This document shows, one piece after another, positions 50,649-59,465 of a DNA stretch of 64,000 bases. Position numbers and translations under genes: made by a program. Origin of the DNA: Arthrobacter sp. U41 (GTDB lineage: Bacteria > Actinomycetota > Actinomycetes > Actinomycetales > Micrococcaceae). Position 1 is the stretch's first letter. Each line of letters opens with the position of its first letter. Location of the stretch: NCBI RefSeq assembly GCF_001750145.1, contig NZ_CP015732.1:248001-312000 (forward strand). The letters are read 5' to 3'. The notes beneath the pieces were generated by a model. The model ran no database searches. It worked only from the letters and a program-made list of their open reading frames with translations, and was not told the origin of the DNA.

Positions 50649-52037
50649 TCAGGCGCTGAGTTCCGTTTCGAGCCGTTCCAGATCCGCGACGATGGCGGCC
50701 CGCTTGGGCGACCGCGGCGGCAGCAGTTTCAGCGCCGCGATCCGGACCTCGACGTCGTCCCTGGCTTCGGGAAGCTCGGCATAGCGCAGGAGCGACTCGG
50801 CGCTGCCGTCGGTCAGCACCGCCTCGCGGAGCAGGGAGGAGACCCGGGTCCGCAGCTCGGCGATGCCGGGGGCCTCGGAGCGCGGCAGCACCGCGCCGCG
50901 GTAGATCTCCAGGGCGATCCGGTGGGCGCCGCGCTGCAGGCAGTTCAGGACCTGGCCGGAGTCCGGCAGCAGGTCCAGCGGCAGCCGGTAGGGGCGCGAC
51001 TGAGGCACAGCGGCCGGGTTGAGCTGCTGGAGGACCTTGCGCAGCCGGACCATCTCGGCCCGGAGCGTCATGGTGGAGGCGTTGCCCGGGTACAGGAGGT
51101 CGCACAGTTCCTCGGCGTTGAGCCCTTCGGGGTGCATGCTGAGCAGGGCCAGGATTTCGCTGTGCCGCGCGGACAGCGCCACGGTGCGGCCGTCGATGCT
51201 GAGCAGCGCCTGGTCCCGGCCGAGGAGCTGGAGGCTGTTGCGGTACAGGCTGCCGGCCGGCCCGTCCCCGTCCCGGACCGCCGCGGCGGAGGCCGGGCCC
51301 CGGCGTCGGGAAGGCGAGGACTGCTTGGCGGCAGCGAGCTGGAGCCGCTCCACGCGGAGGTGCGCCTGGGCGGCGGCCACGGTCGCCTCGACCAGTGACA
51401 GGGTGTGCGGGGCGACGGCGGACTCGGTCCCGGTGATGTCCACGACGCCCAGCAGGGCCCCGGAATCCGGATCGTGGAACGGAACAGCCGTGCAGCTCCA
51501 GGGGTGGACGGAGCGTTTGTAGTGTTCGGCGCCGGAAATCTGGATGCCGCGGCCCAGGGCCAGGGCGGTGCCGGGGGCGCTGGTGCCCACGGTGGCCTCT
51601 GACCAGTCCGCCCCGGGAACGAACATCATGCCCTCGGCCCGGCGCCGCATCTCGGCGTCGCCCTCGACCCAGAGCAGCCGGCCCACCTCGTCCCCCACGG
51701 CCACCAGCATGCCGCTGTCGTGGCTGGGCAGGACCAGGAGCTTGTGGATGACGGGCATGATGGCGGCCAGGGGGTGCTGGCGCCGGTACTCTTCGAGTTC
51801 TTCGCGGTCCATCGCCAGCGGGGCCTCGGGGTTGTCCGGGTTGGCCTGCAGCTGGACCGAGCGCAGCCACGACTCCTGGATCAGGCTGCTGAGGCCGGGC
51901 AGCCGCAGATCGGCGGGGAACTCAAGCCCCCGGGAGTCCAGCTGCTCATGGCCGGCGCTGGCATACTGCTGGCGCAGCTCTGCGGGGACCCCACCTGATG
52001 GCGGGAGCAGGGCTGCCGGATGGATCGGATTCCTCAT
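50649..52037 (-). CDS. GAF-domain transcriptional activator (AcoR-like N-terminus, no AAA+ module)
   Basis: 462 residues. The N-terminal half (residues ~20-235) matches the sensory part of AcoR-type regulators: LIQESWLRSVQLQANPD, then ADWSEATVGTSAPGTALALG and FHDPDSGALLGVVDITG. There is no sigma-54 AAA+ module. Instead ~300-375 is an OmpR/SARP-like winged helix (RTVALSARHSEILALLSMHP). It likely senses an aldehyde or acetoin-like compound and activates the downstream ald-adh operon. GGGAGTTCA precedes ATG 52037. Confidence 0.8.
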   Translation of the reverse strand: MRNPIHPAALLPPSGGVPAELRQQYASAGHEQLDSRGLEFPADLRLPGLSSLIQESWLRSVQLQANPDNPEAPLAMDREELEEYRRQHPLAAIMPVIHKLLVLPSHDSGMLVAVGDEVGRLLWVEGDAEMRRRAEGMMFVPGADWSEATVGTSAPGTALALGRGIQISGAEHYKRSVHPWSCTAVPFHDPDSGALLGVVDITGTESAVAPHTLSLVEATVAAAQAHLRVERLQLAAAKQSSPSRRRGPASAAAVRDGDGPAGSLYRNSLQLLGRDQALLSIDGRTVALSARHSEILALLSMHPEGLNAEELCDLLYPGNASTMTLRAEMVRLRKVLQQLNPAAVPQSRPYRLPLDLLPDSGQVLNCLQRGAHRIALEIYRGAVLPRSEAPGIAELRTRVSSLLREAVLTDGSAESLLRYAELPEARDDVEVRIAALKLLPPRSPKRAAIVADLERLETELSA

Positions 52038-52810
52038 TGAACTCCCACCGGACGGGCACGACGGCGTGCCGGAGGCAGCCATGTCCATTCGAGTCTACGG
52101 GGCGTTCCGGGCCCCCGCCAGAGCTGGCGTCCCGCGGCCGCGCTGCGCCGTCGGCTCCGCGCTGCGTAAAGGCTTTCGACGAAACTGAAACATCTGGCGG
52201 GCCCCACATCCGGGCTGCCCTCCGCTCAGTCCCGTCCTCCGCTCAGCCCCGCCCGGGCCGGGCCGGGCCCCGCGCTGCCGGTGACAGTGGACCGGGGAGG
52301 TTCAGTGCCTGACGCGCGCGTCCTGCAGGTGCCGGTCGAGTTTTTCTTCGGCTTCCCGGCGCCGCTGGCCAACAATGCGAAGCTGCTCTGTAACCGGGTT
52401 TCCGTAGCGGTCAAGACCCCGGCTATGTGTGCTCTTCGCGAGCCCCGGGGTGGCGGGCGATCCCGTCCGTGGTTCTGTAATTTCACCCATGAAGGCATGA
52501 TCTCACGGGCCCGCGAGCCTGAAAAGATGTACCAAAAGACGGAGCCGGGCGGACGCCGTCCCTCGCGGTGCCGGCGTCCGCCGGGGTGAGGCCCTTCTCT
52601 TCCTTCTGTTCCTTGCGTTCGGCGCGGATCTGGAGGGCTCCCGGTAAATGCCCGTCCACCGCTGCCGGGCTGGGGCTAAAGACCCTCGCCCCGGAACCAG
52701 GCGGAATGACGCAGCCGCAGAGGAAGAAGTGACTCAGCTCACGCCGGAGCCTGTAGTCTGGGAAGTGGTCAGGCAGCCGGCCGCTCGTGATTCGTAGAGG
52801 GATTCTGTCT
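52038..52810. other. Long intergenic region, mostly non-coding
   Basis: 770 bases with one possible small gene on the minus strand (52302-52490). The rest is GC-rich without ribosome sites or strong hairpins; 52200-52300 is a CCGGGCC-rich low-complexity piece. Promoters for the flanking divergent genes are presumably here but no good -35/-10 pair is seen. Confidence 0.4.
52302..52490 (-). CDS. Possible small protein (62 aa)
   Basis: 62 residues, MGEITEPRTGSPATPGLAKS, then RYGNPVTEQLRIVGQRRREA, EEKLDRHLQDARVRH: charged helical C-terminus, plausible codon use. No family, and a weak ribosome site (GCCTTC before ATG). Uncertain. Confidence 0.35.
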   Translation of the reverse strand: MGEITEPRTGSPATPGLAKSTHSRGLDRYGNPVTEQLRIVGQRRREAEEKLDRHLQDARVRH

Positions 52811-53143
52811 ATGACCAGCAATCTGGATGTCACCGTCGCCCTGGACTTGGGTTCCGGAACCATCACCGTCACCCCCACCGGGGCACTCACCGTTAGCAAC
52901 GTTCGCGGACTTCTCCCGGTCGCGCGGCGCGCAGCCTCGCTCGCCCCGGACTTCAGCCTCATCGTGGACCTTGGAGAACTGGCCGCCGCCGAACCGCAGG
53001 CGGTGCAACTGCTCACGACGGCGGGCCCGCCGGGCACCCGTTTCCTCAGGTCGGGCATCCAGGACACTGTCCGGAAGAAATCCGGAAGGCGCCAGCTTCC
53101 AAGGACCCGGAACGCCGCCGCACTGCAGGGGACCGCCGCGTGA
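52811..53143 (+). CDS. Weak STAS-like protein
   Basis: 110 residues. The start (TSNLDVTVALDLGSGTITVT, then PTGALTVSNVRGLLPVARRA) has the strand-helix pattern of STAS domains and FSLIVDLGELAAAEPQAVQL resembles the loop after strand 3. But the D-S/T-S-G phosphorylation motif is absent, replaced by AAAEPQ. It may be a degenerate or non-phosphorylated STAS protein, or unrelated. GTAGAGGGATTCTGTCT before the ATG gives a fair ribosome site. Confidence 0.45.
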   Translation: MTSNLDVTVALDLGSGTITVTPTGALTVSNVRGLLPVARRAASLAPDFSLIVDLGELAAAEPQAVQLLTTAGPPGTRFLRSGIQDTVRKKSGRRQLPRTRNAAALQGTAA

Positions 53144-53276
53144 CCGCCTACCGCCGTGGGGTGCTTGATTCACTGCCCTCACGGACCTTCCGCGCATTTG
53201 ACTACTGGCCCCTCGTCATATCTGCCGCCGACTGGAACCGTCCTCCCGGGCCCGCGGGCACGAACCGGGGCTGAAG

Positions 53277-53549
53277 ATGAGTATCAGGTCCCATTGGGAC
53301 GAGTTTGATGCCGGGACCCGGGATTGGCTGATGAGCCACCCCGGCTGCCTGATCGTGCCCCGCACCCTGGCGGCGGCCATGAACCGCGCAATTGCTGAAC
53401 CCGAGGTGACGGATCAGCACGGTCAGATCCGCCTGACCGACGACGATACGGAGTTTCTCCGGTCCAGGGCACACACGGCCCTGGCCGTCGAGGGCGCCAA
53501 ACACTTTTTCGACGCCGTCCGGCCGGAGGACTCGGATCCGGCCGCATGA
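53277..53549 (+). CDS. Hypothetical protein (90 aa)
   Basis: 90 residues: SHWDEFDAGTRDWLMSHPGC, then LIVPRTLAAAMNRAIAEPEV and LTDDDTEFLRSRAHTALAVE. Natural amino-acid mix, no family recognised; helical by appearance. It follows the STAS-like gene by 133 bases and converges on a GAF-ANTAR gene. Probably real. Confidence 0.55.
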   Translation: MSIRSHWDEFDAGTRDWLMSHPGCLIVPRTLAAAMNRAIAEPEVTDQHGQIRLTDDDTEFLRSRAHTALAVEGAKHFFDAVRPEDSDPAA

Positions 53550-53679
53550 CCTGCGCAGGCGCAAGCCGCGCAACACGGCTCGCCCGTATTAGGGTGTCGC
53601 CGTGGACCCTGGACAACCTCTGCCGTCGATCCGCGAGGCGGTGCAACTGCTCTTGTCGCCGCCCGGGAGCTGCCGGCCC

Positions 53680-54423
53680 TCACTCATCGAAGTGGGCCCG
53701 GAAGTAGGTGCCGCCGGCCATCGGGGCGATGACGGCGGCCGCCACATCCCTGAGCTTCATGTGACGCGCGTTCGATGCCTCCCGGAGAATCCTGAACGCG
53801 TCCTCCTGGGAACACCGGTTTTGCGCCATGATCACACCCGCAGCCAGGCCGATCACCGTCCGTGAGTCCAGCGCGGCCGACAGGTCCTCCCGGGCGTCCT
53901 GAAGCCTGGCGATCTTCAAGGCAAGCCTCAGCGATTTCGAGGCCTCCCCGGCGAACACCTCAAAGCTGGCGACCCCATCCGAGCCAAAAGCGGACGGGAA
54001 AGGGGAATGGAAGGTCAACGCGCCGCGGGCCTGATCTTCCAGGGCCAGAGGGACAACGAGGACGGAACGGAATCCACGGTCCACGGCCGCCTGCACATAG
54101 AGCGGCCACCGCTCCTCGCGCTCCGAATCCGGGATGTCCACGGTGGTGGAATCGCCCAGCGCGGCAAGCCGTGGCCCGTCGCCGGTTCTGCTCTGCAGGT
54201 CCTCCATGTCCAGGGCCTCACCGCTGCTCGCCGCGGAGGCCGGCGCCTTCCGCCGCCTGCTGATATGCACCCCGCAGTCCACCGCCCGGTCGGCGCGCGA
54301 GAGCGCGGACGCGGCATACCTCGCAAGGGCGTGAATAAAGCCCTCCACATCCCCGCCCTCCACGAGAACATCCTGCAGGCGCGCGGCCACATCGCCGCGC
54401 AGGGTCTGCAACTGCTGGTTCAT
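53680..54423 (-). CDS. GAF-ANTAR regulator 5
   Basis: 247 residues: GAF at ~25-170 (DGPRLAALGDSTTVDIPDSE, where the usual GPCL is GPRL) and ANTAR at ~185-240 (SRTVIGLAAGVIMAQNRCSQ). It ends TYFRAHFDE, as in the 15414 and 31751 paralogues. The cysteine of the GAF core found in the others is arginine here, so ligand or redox sensing may be altered. GAGGGG precedes ATG 54423 by about 9 bases. Confidence 0.8.
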   Translation of the reverse strand: MNQQLQTLRGDVAARLQDVLVEGGDVEGFIHALARYAASALSRADRAVDCGVHISRRRKAPASAASSGEALDMEDLQSRTGDGPRLAALGDSTTVDIPDSEREERWPLYVQAAVDRGFRSVLVVPLALEDQARGALTFHSPFPSAFGSDGVASFEVFAGEASKSLRLALKIARLQDAREDLSAALDSRTVIGLAAGVIMAQNRCSQEDAFRILREASNARHMKLRDVAAAVIAPMAGGTYFRAHFDE

Positions 54424-54738
54424 GCCCGGTCCCCTCAACGCCACCGTCCCGCCCTCGACAGCACCGGAAAGTCACCACCTGGAGCGGTCCCTGCACGTTC
54501 GCTGATGACAGTCGGGCTCATGCGGCGGCCCCGGCGGGTTTCAACTCCGCGCCCGGGCCGCCTACCCCGGCTTCAACCGCATCATCGAAGAAACGAACCG
54601 CCGTGGTATCTCCATGCCTATCCCGGATCAGAGGACCCCGGTTAGGGTCCAAGGGCCTGACTCCCGTGCACCCCGCGAGCGGCGGGGGCGGTGCGAGGGG
54701 CGGGGGCGCCGGCCGCTGCCGGGCGTGCTTCCTGGCGG
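54424..54738. other. Intergenic region without features
   Basis: No gene, repeat or strong hairpin seen. It separates the GAF-ANTAR gene's promoter side from the end of the ferredoxin reductase gene. Confidence 0.4.
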
Positions 54739-56184
54739 TCAGTCGCGGGAGATCTTGACCATGTCCTCGCGGGGAACCACCTTGATGCGTTCCCGCGCGA
54801 CCCCGTAGTCGTCCCCGGACGCGGACCACTCCGCACCGAGGGCCAGCTCGTGGGCGTCGAGCTTGATCCAGCCTTCCCAGGTGGTGTATGCGATCCCGCG
54901 CTCCTCGAGCAGGTCGATGATTGCCTGCGGATCCGGGTTCTGCGCCGGCGGGAGACTCAGCCGGTCCTCGAGCAGGAAGCCGATGGTCTCCAGCGCGTCG
55001 CCCTTGGTGTGCCCGATCAGGCCGACCGGGCCGCGCTTGATCCAGCCGGTCGCGTAGATGCCCGGGACGGGATTGCCCTCGGCGTCGAGCACCCGGCCGC
55101 CTTCGTTGGGGATAACACCGCGGCGGGCGTCGTATTCCAGTTCGTCCAGCGGCGAGCCGTGGTAGCCGATCGCGCGGTAGACCGCCTGGACCGGGTAGTC
55201 GAGGTACTCCCCCGTGCCTTTGACGTTGCCGGTGCCGTCCAGCTGCATGCGCTCGAACTTGATACCGGTGACCTTGCCGGGGTGCGCGGCGTCGCCGGGT
55301 GTTCCATGGATTTCGACCGGGCTGTGCAGGAAGTGCAGGTGCAGGCGGCGGGAGGAGGGTTCCTCGGCCTCGGCGTGTTCCTCGACGAGCCAGTTGGTCA
55401 GGGTGTTGACCATGGTGCGGATCTGGTTGTTGCTGCGGATCGCTTCGTCCGAGGCCTCGTCGAATTCGAAGTCCTCCGGGTACAGGACGATGTCGACGTC
55501 GCGGGCGTGGGAGAGTTCGCGCAGTTCCAGCGGCGTGAACTTGACCTGGGCCGGTCCGCGGCGGCCGAACACGTGCACGTCCGTGACCGGGGAGTTCTTA
55601 AGCGCCTGGTACACGTTGTCCGGGATTTCCGTCACCAGCAGATCGTCGGCGTGCTTGACCAGCATCCGCGCCACGTCGAGGGCCACGTTGCCGTTTCCGA
55701 TCACCGCGATCTCCTTGGCCTCGAGCGGCCAGTCGCGCGGAACGTCTGGATGCCCGTCGTACCAGGAGACGAAATCGGCCCCGCCAAAGGACCCCTCAAG
55801 TTCAATGCCGGGGATGTCCAGTTCCGCGTCCTTGATGGCGCCGGTGGAGAAGATCACGGCGTCGTAGAAGGCGCGGAAATCGTGCAGGGTCAGGTCACGG
55901 CCGTACGTGACGTTGCCGAGGAAGCGGATGTCGCCGCGGTCCAGCACCTTGTGCAGCGCGTTGACGATGCCCTTGATCCGGGGGTGGTCCGGTGCCACGC
56001 CGTAGCGGATCAGGCCGTAAGGTGCCGGGTACGCCTCGAAAAGGTCGATGCTGACCTCGAAGTCGCCGCCCTTGACCTCGTTGGACTTGGTCAGGATGTC
56101 CGCGGCATAGACGCCGGCCGGTCCGGCGCCGACAATCGCAACGCGGAGCGGACGTTTGGACGTGGTTTCGGCCGAGTTGGACAC
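54739..56184 (-). CDS. fprA: Ferredoxin/adrenodoxin-NADP reductase
   Basis: 481 residues of the FprA/adrenodoxin-reductase family. FAD site VAIVGAGPAGVYAAD at the N-terminus; NADP site AVIGNGNVALDVARML near residue 165; VFGRRGPAQVKFTPLELREL; second FAD loop ATGWIKRGPVGLIGHTKGDA. Transfers electrons from NADPH to ferredoxin for cytochrome P450s or biosynthesis. GTG start with AAGGGCTCCCG before it. Stands alone. Confidence 0.92.
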   Translation of the reverse strand: MSNSAETTSKRPLRVAIVGAGPAGVYAADILTKSNEVKGGDFEVSIDLFEAYPAPYGLIRYGVAPDHPRIKGIVNALHKVLDRGDIRFLGNVTYGRDLTLHDFRAFYDAVIFSTGAIKDAELDIPGIELEGSFGGADFVSWYDGHPDVPRDWPLEAKEIAVIGNGNVALDVARMLVKHADDLLVTEIPDNVYQALKNSPVTDVHVFGRRGPAQVKFTPLELRELSHARDVDIVLYPEDFEFDEASDEAIRSNNQIRTMVNTLTNWLVEEHAEAEEPSSRRLHLHFLHSPVEIHGTPGDAAHPGKVTGIKFERMQLDGTGNVKGTGEYLDYPVQAVYRAIGYHGSPLDELEYDARRGVIPNEGGRVLDAEGNPVPGIYATGWIKRGPVGLIGHTKGDALETIGFLLEDRLSLPPAQNPDPQAIIDLLEERGIAYTTWEGWIKLDAHELALGAEWSASGDDYGVARERIKVVPREDMVKISRD

Positions 56185-56369
56185 CGGGAGCCCTTCTGAG
56201 TCTTAGCGACTGCGCCAGTTCATACAGCGCACAATGCCTTATTCTAATTGTCCGCAGTCTGGAACGGGCTCCCCGGTGACCGACATCGCAGGGGTCCGAT
56301 GCCCCGGCGCCGGGCGCATCGGAGCCGAAGGGCAGGAATAGGGGTCCCGGAGGTGGTGTTATTGATCTT

Positions 56370-57392
56370 GTGCCTACCCCCGACCGTTCCCTCGCCCCAG
56401 CCCCGCTGAGCTCCCCGGGCACTGCTGCCCCCGGCGGCCCGTCGAAGCGTCCGCCGGCCGTCCTCAAGGCAGTGGACACGGATACGACGGCGGGCATCAT
56501 CTTCGGGATCGGCGCTTACGGCCTGTGGGGGCTGATGCCGCTCTACTTCTTCCTGCTGCAGCCGGCCGGCGCTGTCGAAATTGTGGCCAACCGGGTGCTC
56601 TGGTCGCTCATTTTCTGCGTCCTGCTGATCACCGTCACCCGCTCCTGGCGGGTCCTGGGGGCCGCCTTCCGGAACCGCACGCTGATCCTCCCGCTGATCA
56701 TCGCCGCGGTCCTGATCGCGGTGAACTGGCTGACCTACGTGTACGGTGTGACCACCGGGCAGGCCGTGGAAGCGGCGCTGGGCTACTTCATCAACCCGCT
56801 CGTCTCCGTCCTGCTGGGCGTGGTGGTGCTGAAGGAGAAACTGCGGCCGCTGCAGTGGGCCGCCGTCGGCATCGGCTTCATCGCCGTGGGCGTCCTGACG
56901 GTCTCCTACGGCAGAGTGCCGTGGATTGCCCTGACCCTGGCGCTGAGCTTCGGCCTTTACGGGTTCGTCAAGAAACGCGTCGGCCCCCGCGCGGATGCGA
57001 TCACCAGCCTCACGGTCGAGACGATCGTGCTGGCGCCGGTGGCGGCCGCCGCGATGATCATCCTGGCGCTCACCGGCGCCGCGACGCTGGCAGCCCACGG
57101 CGCCGGGCACTTCTGGCTCCTCGCGGCGTCCGGCATCATCACCGCCGTGCCGTTGCTGTTCTTTGGCGCTTCCGCGCGGCGGCTGCCGATGACCATGATC
57201 GGACTGCTGCAGTACGTCGCCCCCGTGCTGCAGTTCATCGTGGCGCTGGTTGTGTTCAACGAACCCATGACCACGGACCGCTGGATCGGCTTCGGCGTCG
57301 TCTGGCTGGCGCTGCTGGTGCTCACCGTGGACGTGCTGCGGACCACGCAGCAGAACTCCGTGAACCGGAAACTGGCCCGCGCGGCCGCCTGA
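56370..57392 (+). CDS. rarD: RarD-type EamA transporter
   Basis: 340 residues, about ten membrane helices in two EamA repeats. GIGAYGLWGLMPLYFFLLQP and VNWLTYVYGVTTGQAVEAAL (then GYFINPL) are hallmarks of the RarD family, of which the transported compound is unknown. A ~40-residue Pro/Ala-rich tail precedes the first helix. GTG start at 56370. It converges on the universal stress protein across a terminator. Confidence 0.87.
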   Translation: MPTPDRSLAPAPLSSPGTAAPGGPSKRPPAVLKAVDTDTTAGIIFGIGAYGLWGLMPLYFFLLQPAGAVEIVANRVLWSLIFCVLLITVTRSWRVLGAAFRNRTLILPLIIAAVLIAVNWLTYVYGVTTGQAVEAALGYFINPLVSVLLGVVVLKEKLRPLQWAAVGIGFIAVGVLTVSYGRVPWIALTLALSFGLYGFVKKRVGPRADAITSLTVETIVLAPVAAAAMIILALTGAATLAAHGAGHFWLLAASGIITAVPLLFFGASARRLPMTMIGLLQYVAPVLQFIVALVVFNEPMTTDRWIGFGVVWLALLVLTVDVLRTTQQNSVNRKLARAAA

Positions 57393-57432
57393 GTACAGAC
57401 CGGGCCTAAGGACAGACCGGGCTGAGGACAGG

Positions 57433-57465
57433 ACCGGCCGCCTGGGTCTGGCCCAGGCGGCCGGT
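57433..57465. terminator. Bidirectional hairpin between rarD and usp
   Basis: ACCGGCCGCCTGGG (57433-57446), loop TCTGG, CCCAGGCGGCCGGT (57452-57465): 14 perfect pairs between convergent stops at 57392 and 57481. Confidence 0.8.
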
Positions 57466-57480
57466 GCACTTACGGGCTGG

Positions 57481-58353
57481 TCAGACTGCGGGGTGGGTGC
57501 GGACTCGTTCGTAGTCGCGCGGGACGACCACCATGGGAACAGGCAGGGCCAGGAGCACCTTGTGGGCTGTGCTGCCGATGAACAGTTTGTTTTTCTCCGC
57601 CAGGCGGGACGAACCCACGATCATGATCTCGCCCTCGTCCCAGTCCAGGTCATCGATCGCTTCCTCAATCGTGCGGCCATGGGCAACTTCAACGCTGACA
57701 TCGTGCCCTTCCGGGAGCCGGTGGGCGGCCGCGGTGAGGACGGTGTTGGCGTGGATGTGCGCCGCATTGACGTTTTCGCCGCTCTCCCCTTCGGCGTCGA
57801 GCTCCACGAGGGAAACCAGCCGCAGCGGGACCCCGCGACGTCCGGCGGCTTCGATCGCGACGTCGATCGCCGCCTCCGCGCCGGGACGCTGGCCCACCGC
57901 GAGGGTCAGCCGCGTGATCGGCTCGGTGCGCCGGTAGCCCCGGGGGGCCAGCGCCACCGCAACGGGCGAGGCGTGGAGCAGGGCGTTGGCCGCGCTGCCG
58001 ATGGTGTACCGCTTGAACAGCCCGGCGCTGGCGGCACCCACGACGATCAGGCCGGCCTCGTAGTCCAGGGCTGCATCAATGAGGCCGGCGGCGTGTGAGT
58101 CGGCGTGGCGGACATGGAACCGGGCCTCGACGTCCTTGGGGACGAGGGACAGGCCTTCCCGTTCCGCGGTGATCATCTCCTGCTCCGCGGCGCTGACACC
58201 GCTTCCCTCGGGGTGCAGGGCGACGTAGGGGGTCCGCCGGTCCACAACGTAGACGAGGTCAAGGTGCGCGCCTTGGGCTCGGGCCAGGGCAGAGGCCAGG
58301 GCAACGGCGTCTGCGCCGCGGTCGCTGGGGGTATAGCCAACTACGTATCGCAT
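57481..58353 (-). CDS. Tandem-domain universal stress protein
   Basis: 290 residues, two Usp domains. The first begins MRYVVGYTPSDRGADAVALA and holds GAASAGLFKRYTIGSAAN; the second holds VGSSRLAEKNKLFIGSTAH. Both have the G-x-x-G-x9-G-S/T ATP-binding pattern, so ATP binding is likely. The role is survival of stress or starvation, not an enzyme activity. AAGGGGTTCATAC before ATG 58353; the longer frame upstream is rejected. Confidence 0.87.
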   Translation of the reverse strand: MRYVVGYTPSDRGADAVALASALARAQGAHLDLVYVVDRRTPYVALHPEGSGVSAAEQEMITAEREGLSLVPKDVEARFHVRHADSHAAGLIDAALDYEAGLIVVGAASAGLFKRYTIGSAANALLHASPVAVALAPRGYRRTEPITRLTLAVGQRPGAEAAIDVAIEAAGRRGVPLRLVSLVELDAEGESGENVNAAHIHANTVLTAAAHRLPEGHDVSVEVAHGRTIEEAIDDLDWDEGEIMIVGSSRLAEKNKLFIGSTAHKVLLALPVPMVVVPRDYERVRTHPAV

Positions 58354-58554
58354 GTATGAACCCCTTATGGGTCTGTGGCAGAAGCCAGCTTTGCTCCGGG
58401 GGTTCCGGGCGACGTCGGCCGGTCTGCGTTCCTGCAGTGGTAGGAACGACTCTAGCCCAGCGGGGCCCGGAATTGGCCGTGCCGGTACGTGACTTTCGGC
58501 CCTGAACGGGGCAATCATCCGTCCCTAGGCTTTGAGGGTCGAGGGGAGCTCATC

Positions 58555-59382
58555 ATGGGTGCAATTGACACCGGGAAAATCCACATCGCCGCACGGAACA
58601 CCGGGCTGGGGACGCTGGCCCTGCTGCTGGCCCTCACGGCCTGCACGCCGTCCCCACCGCCATCCGGCGGAACCAGTCCGCCCGCTGCCACGTCCACCGC
58701 GACCGCCACGTCCACGTCCACCGCTTCTTCGGCCGCCCCTGCGACGTCGACGGCGGCTCCTTCCGCGTCAGCCACCGTTCCGGCCGACACCGACGAAACG
58801 GCTCCTCCGCACGCGGGCGTCAAGATAATCTCCTCGAAGATCGCCCTCGACTGGACCTGGCCCGGTCCCGGCAGCCCGTTCAAGGCCACGCATGAGAACC
58901 CGGTGCCGGTTGCTCCGCCACCGGCCGCTCCCCTGCCCGCGCTGTACGCCATCGGAGCCGGGTCGCATCCCGCGGAGACTCCGCCCTTCGACCAGATGAG
59001 CTTCCGGTTCCTGGGCGGGTTCCCTAGCTACGACATCGAGTTCGTGCCCGAGTTGATCGCCGACGGCAGCGGCCTGCCGGTTTCCATGCCCGGCACCGGC
59101 GCCATCCTCAAGGTGGTTTTTCGCGGCGCCCAGGCGCACACGGCGGACGGCAAGGCCAGCACCATTACGCGCGCCCCCGCGGCCACGCTTGGCTACCCGG
59201 CGCTCACCAGCTACGCCCAGGCCGGGGATTTCGAGGGCATCGTCAGCTACGGGATCGGCGTCGGCCGGCCGATCGATCCGGTGCCGGAAACCAAGGTGCG
59301 GGTCTGGGAGGTCGAGAAGATCGAGCGGGGCCAGCCCGTCTACGTCGTTGTGGTCCAGCTCGATGCCAGTTCCTGGAAATAG
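58555..59382 (+). CDS. AMIN-like-domain lipoprotein
   Basis: 275 residues: signal peptide with lipobox LTAC (Cys about residue 31), a ~55-residue Thr/Ser/Ala/Pro linker, then a folded domain (MSFRFLGGFPSYDIEFVPEL, then GTGAILKVVFRGAQAHT and YGIGVGRPIDPVPETKVRVW) matching the AMIN-like domain of actinobacterial lipoproteins. Probably membrane-anchored and wall-exposed. GAGGGGAGCTCATC before ATG 58555. Confidence 0.75.
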   Translation: MGAIDTGKIHIAARNTGLGTLALLLALTACTPSPPPSGGTSPPAATSTATATSTSTASSAAPATSTAAPSASATVPADTDETAPPHAGVKIISSKIALDWTWPGPGSPFKATHENPVPVAPPPAAPLPALYAIGAGSHPAETPPFDQMSFRFLGGFPSYDIEFVPELIADGSGLPVSMPGTGAILKVVFRGAQAHTADGKASTITRAPAATLGYPALTSYAQAGDFEGIVSYGIGVGRPIDPVPETKVRVWEVEKIERGQPVYVVVVQLDASSWK

Positions 59383-59393
59383 CAGGGGTTAAC

Positions 59394-59431
59394 GCAGCAG
59401 AGCCGCGGACGGCTGTCCGCGGCTCTGCTGC
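59394..59431. terminator. Bidirectional hairpin between lipoprotein and gabT
   Basis: GCAGCAGAGCCGCGGAC (59394-59410), loop GGCT, and its exact complement (59415-59431): 17 perfect pairs between convergent stops. Confidence 0.9.
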
Positions 59432-59465
59432 CCGGTGTTTGAGTGTGGCCGGTTGACCGGGTTTG

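Noticed and set aside
54691..56199. Long plus-strand frame opposite the ferredoxin reductase gene
   Set aside because: Shadow of fprA in high-GC DNA: Val/Asp/Gly/Arg-rich, no motifs, no ribosome site.
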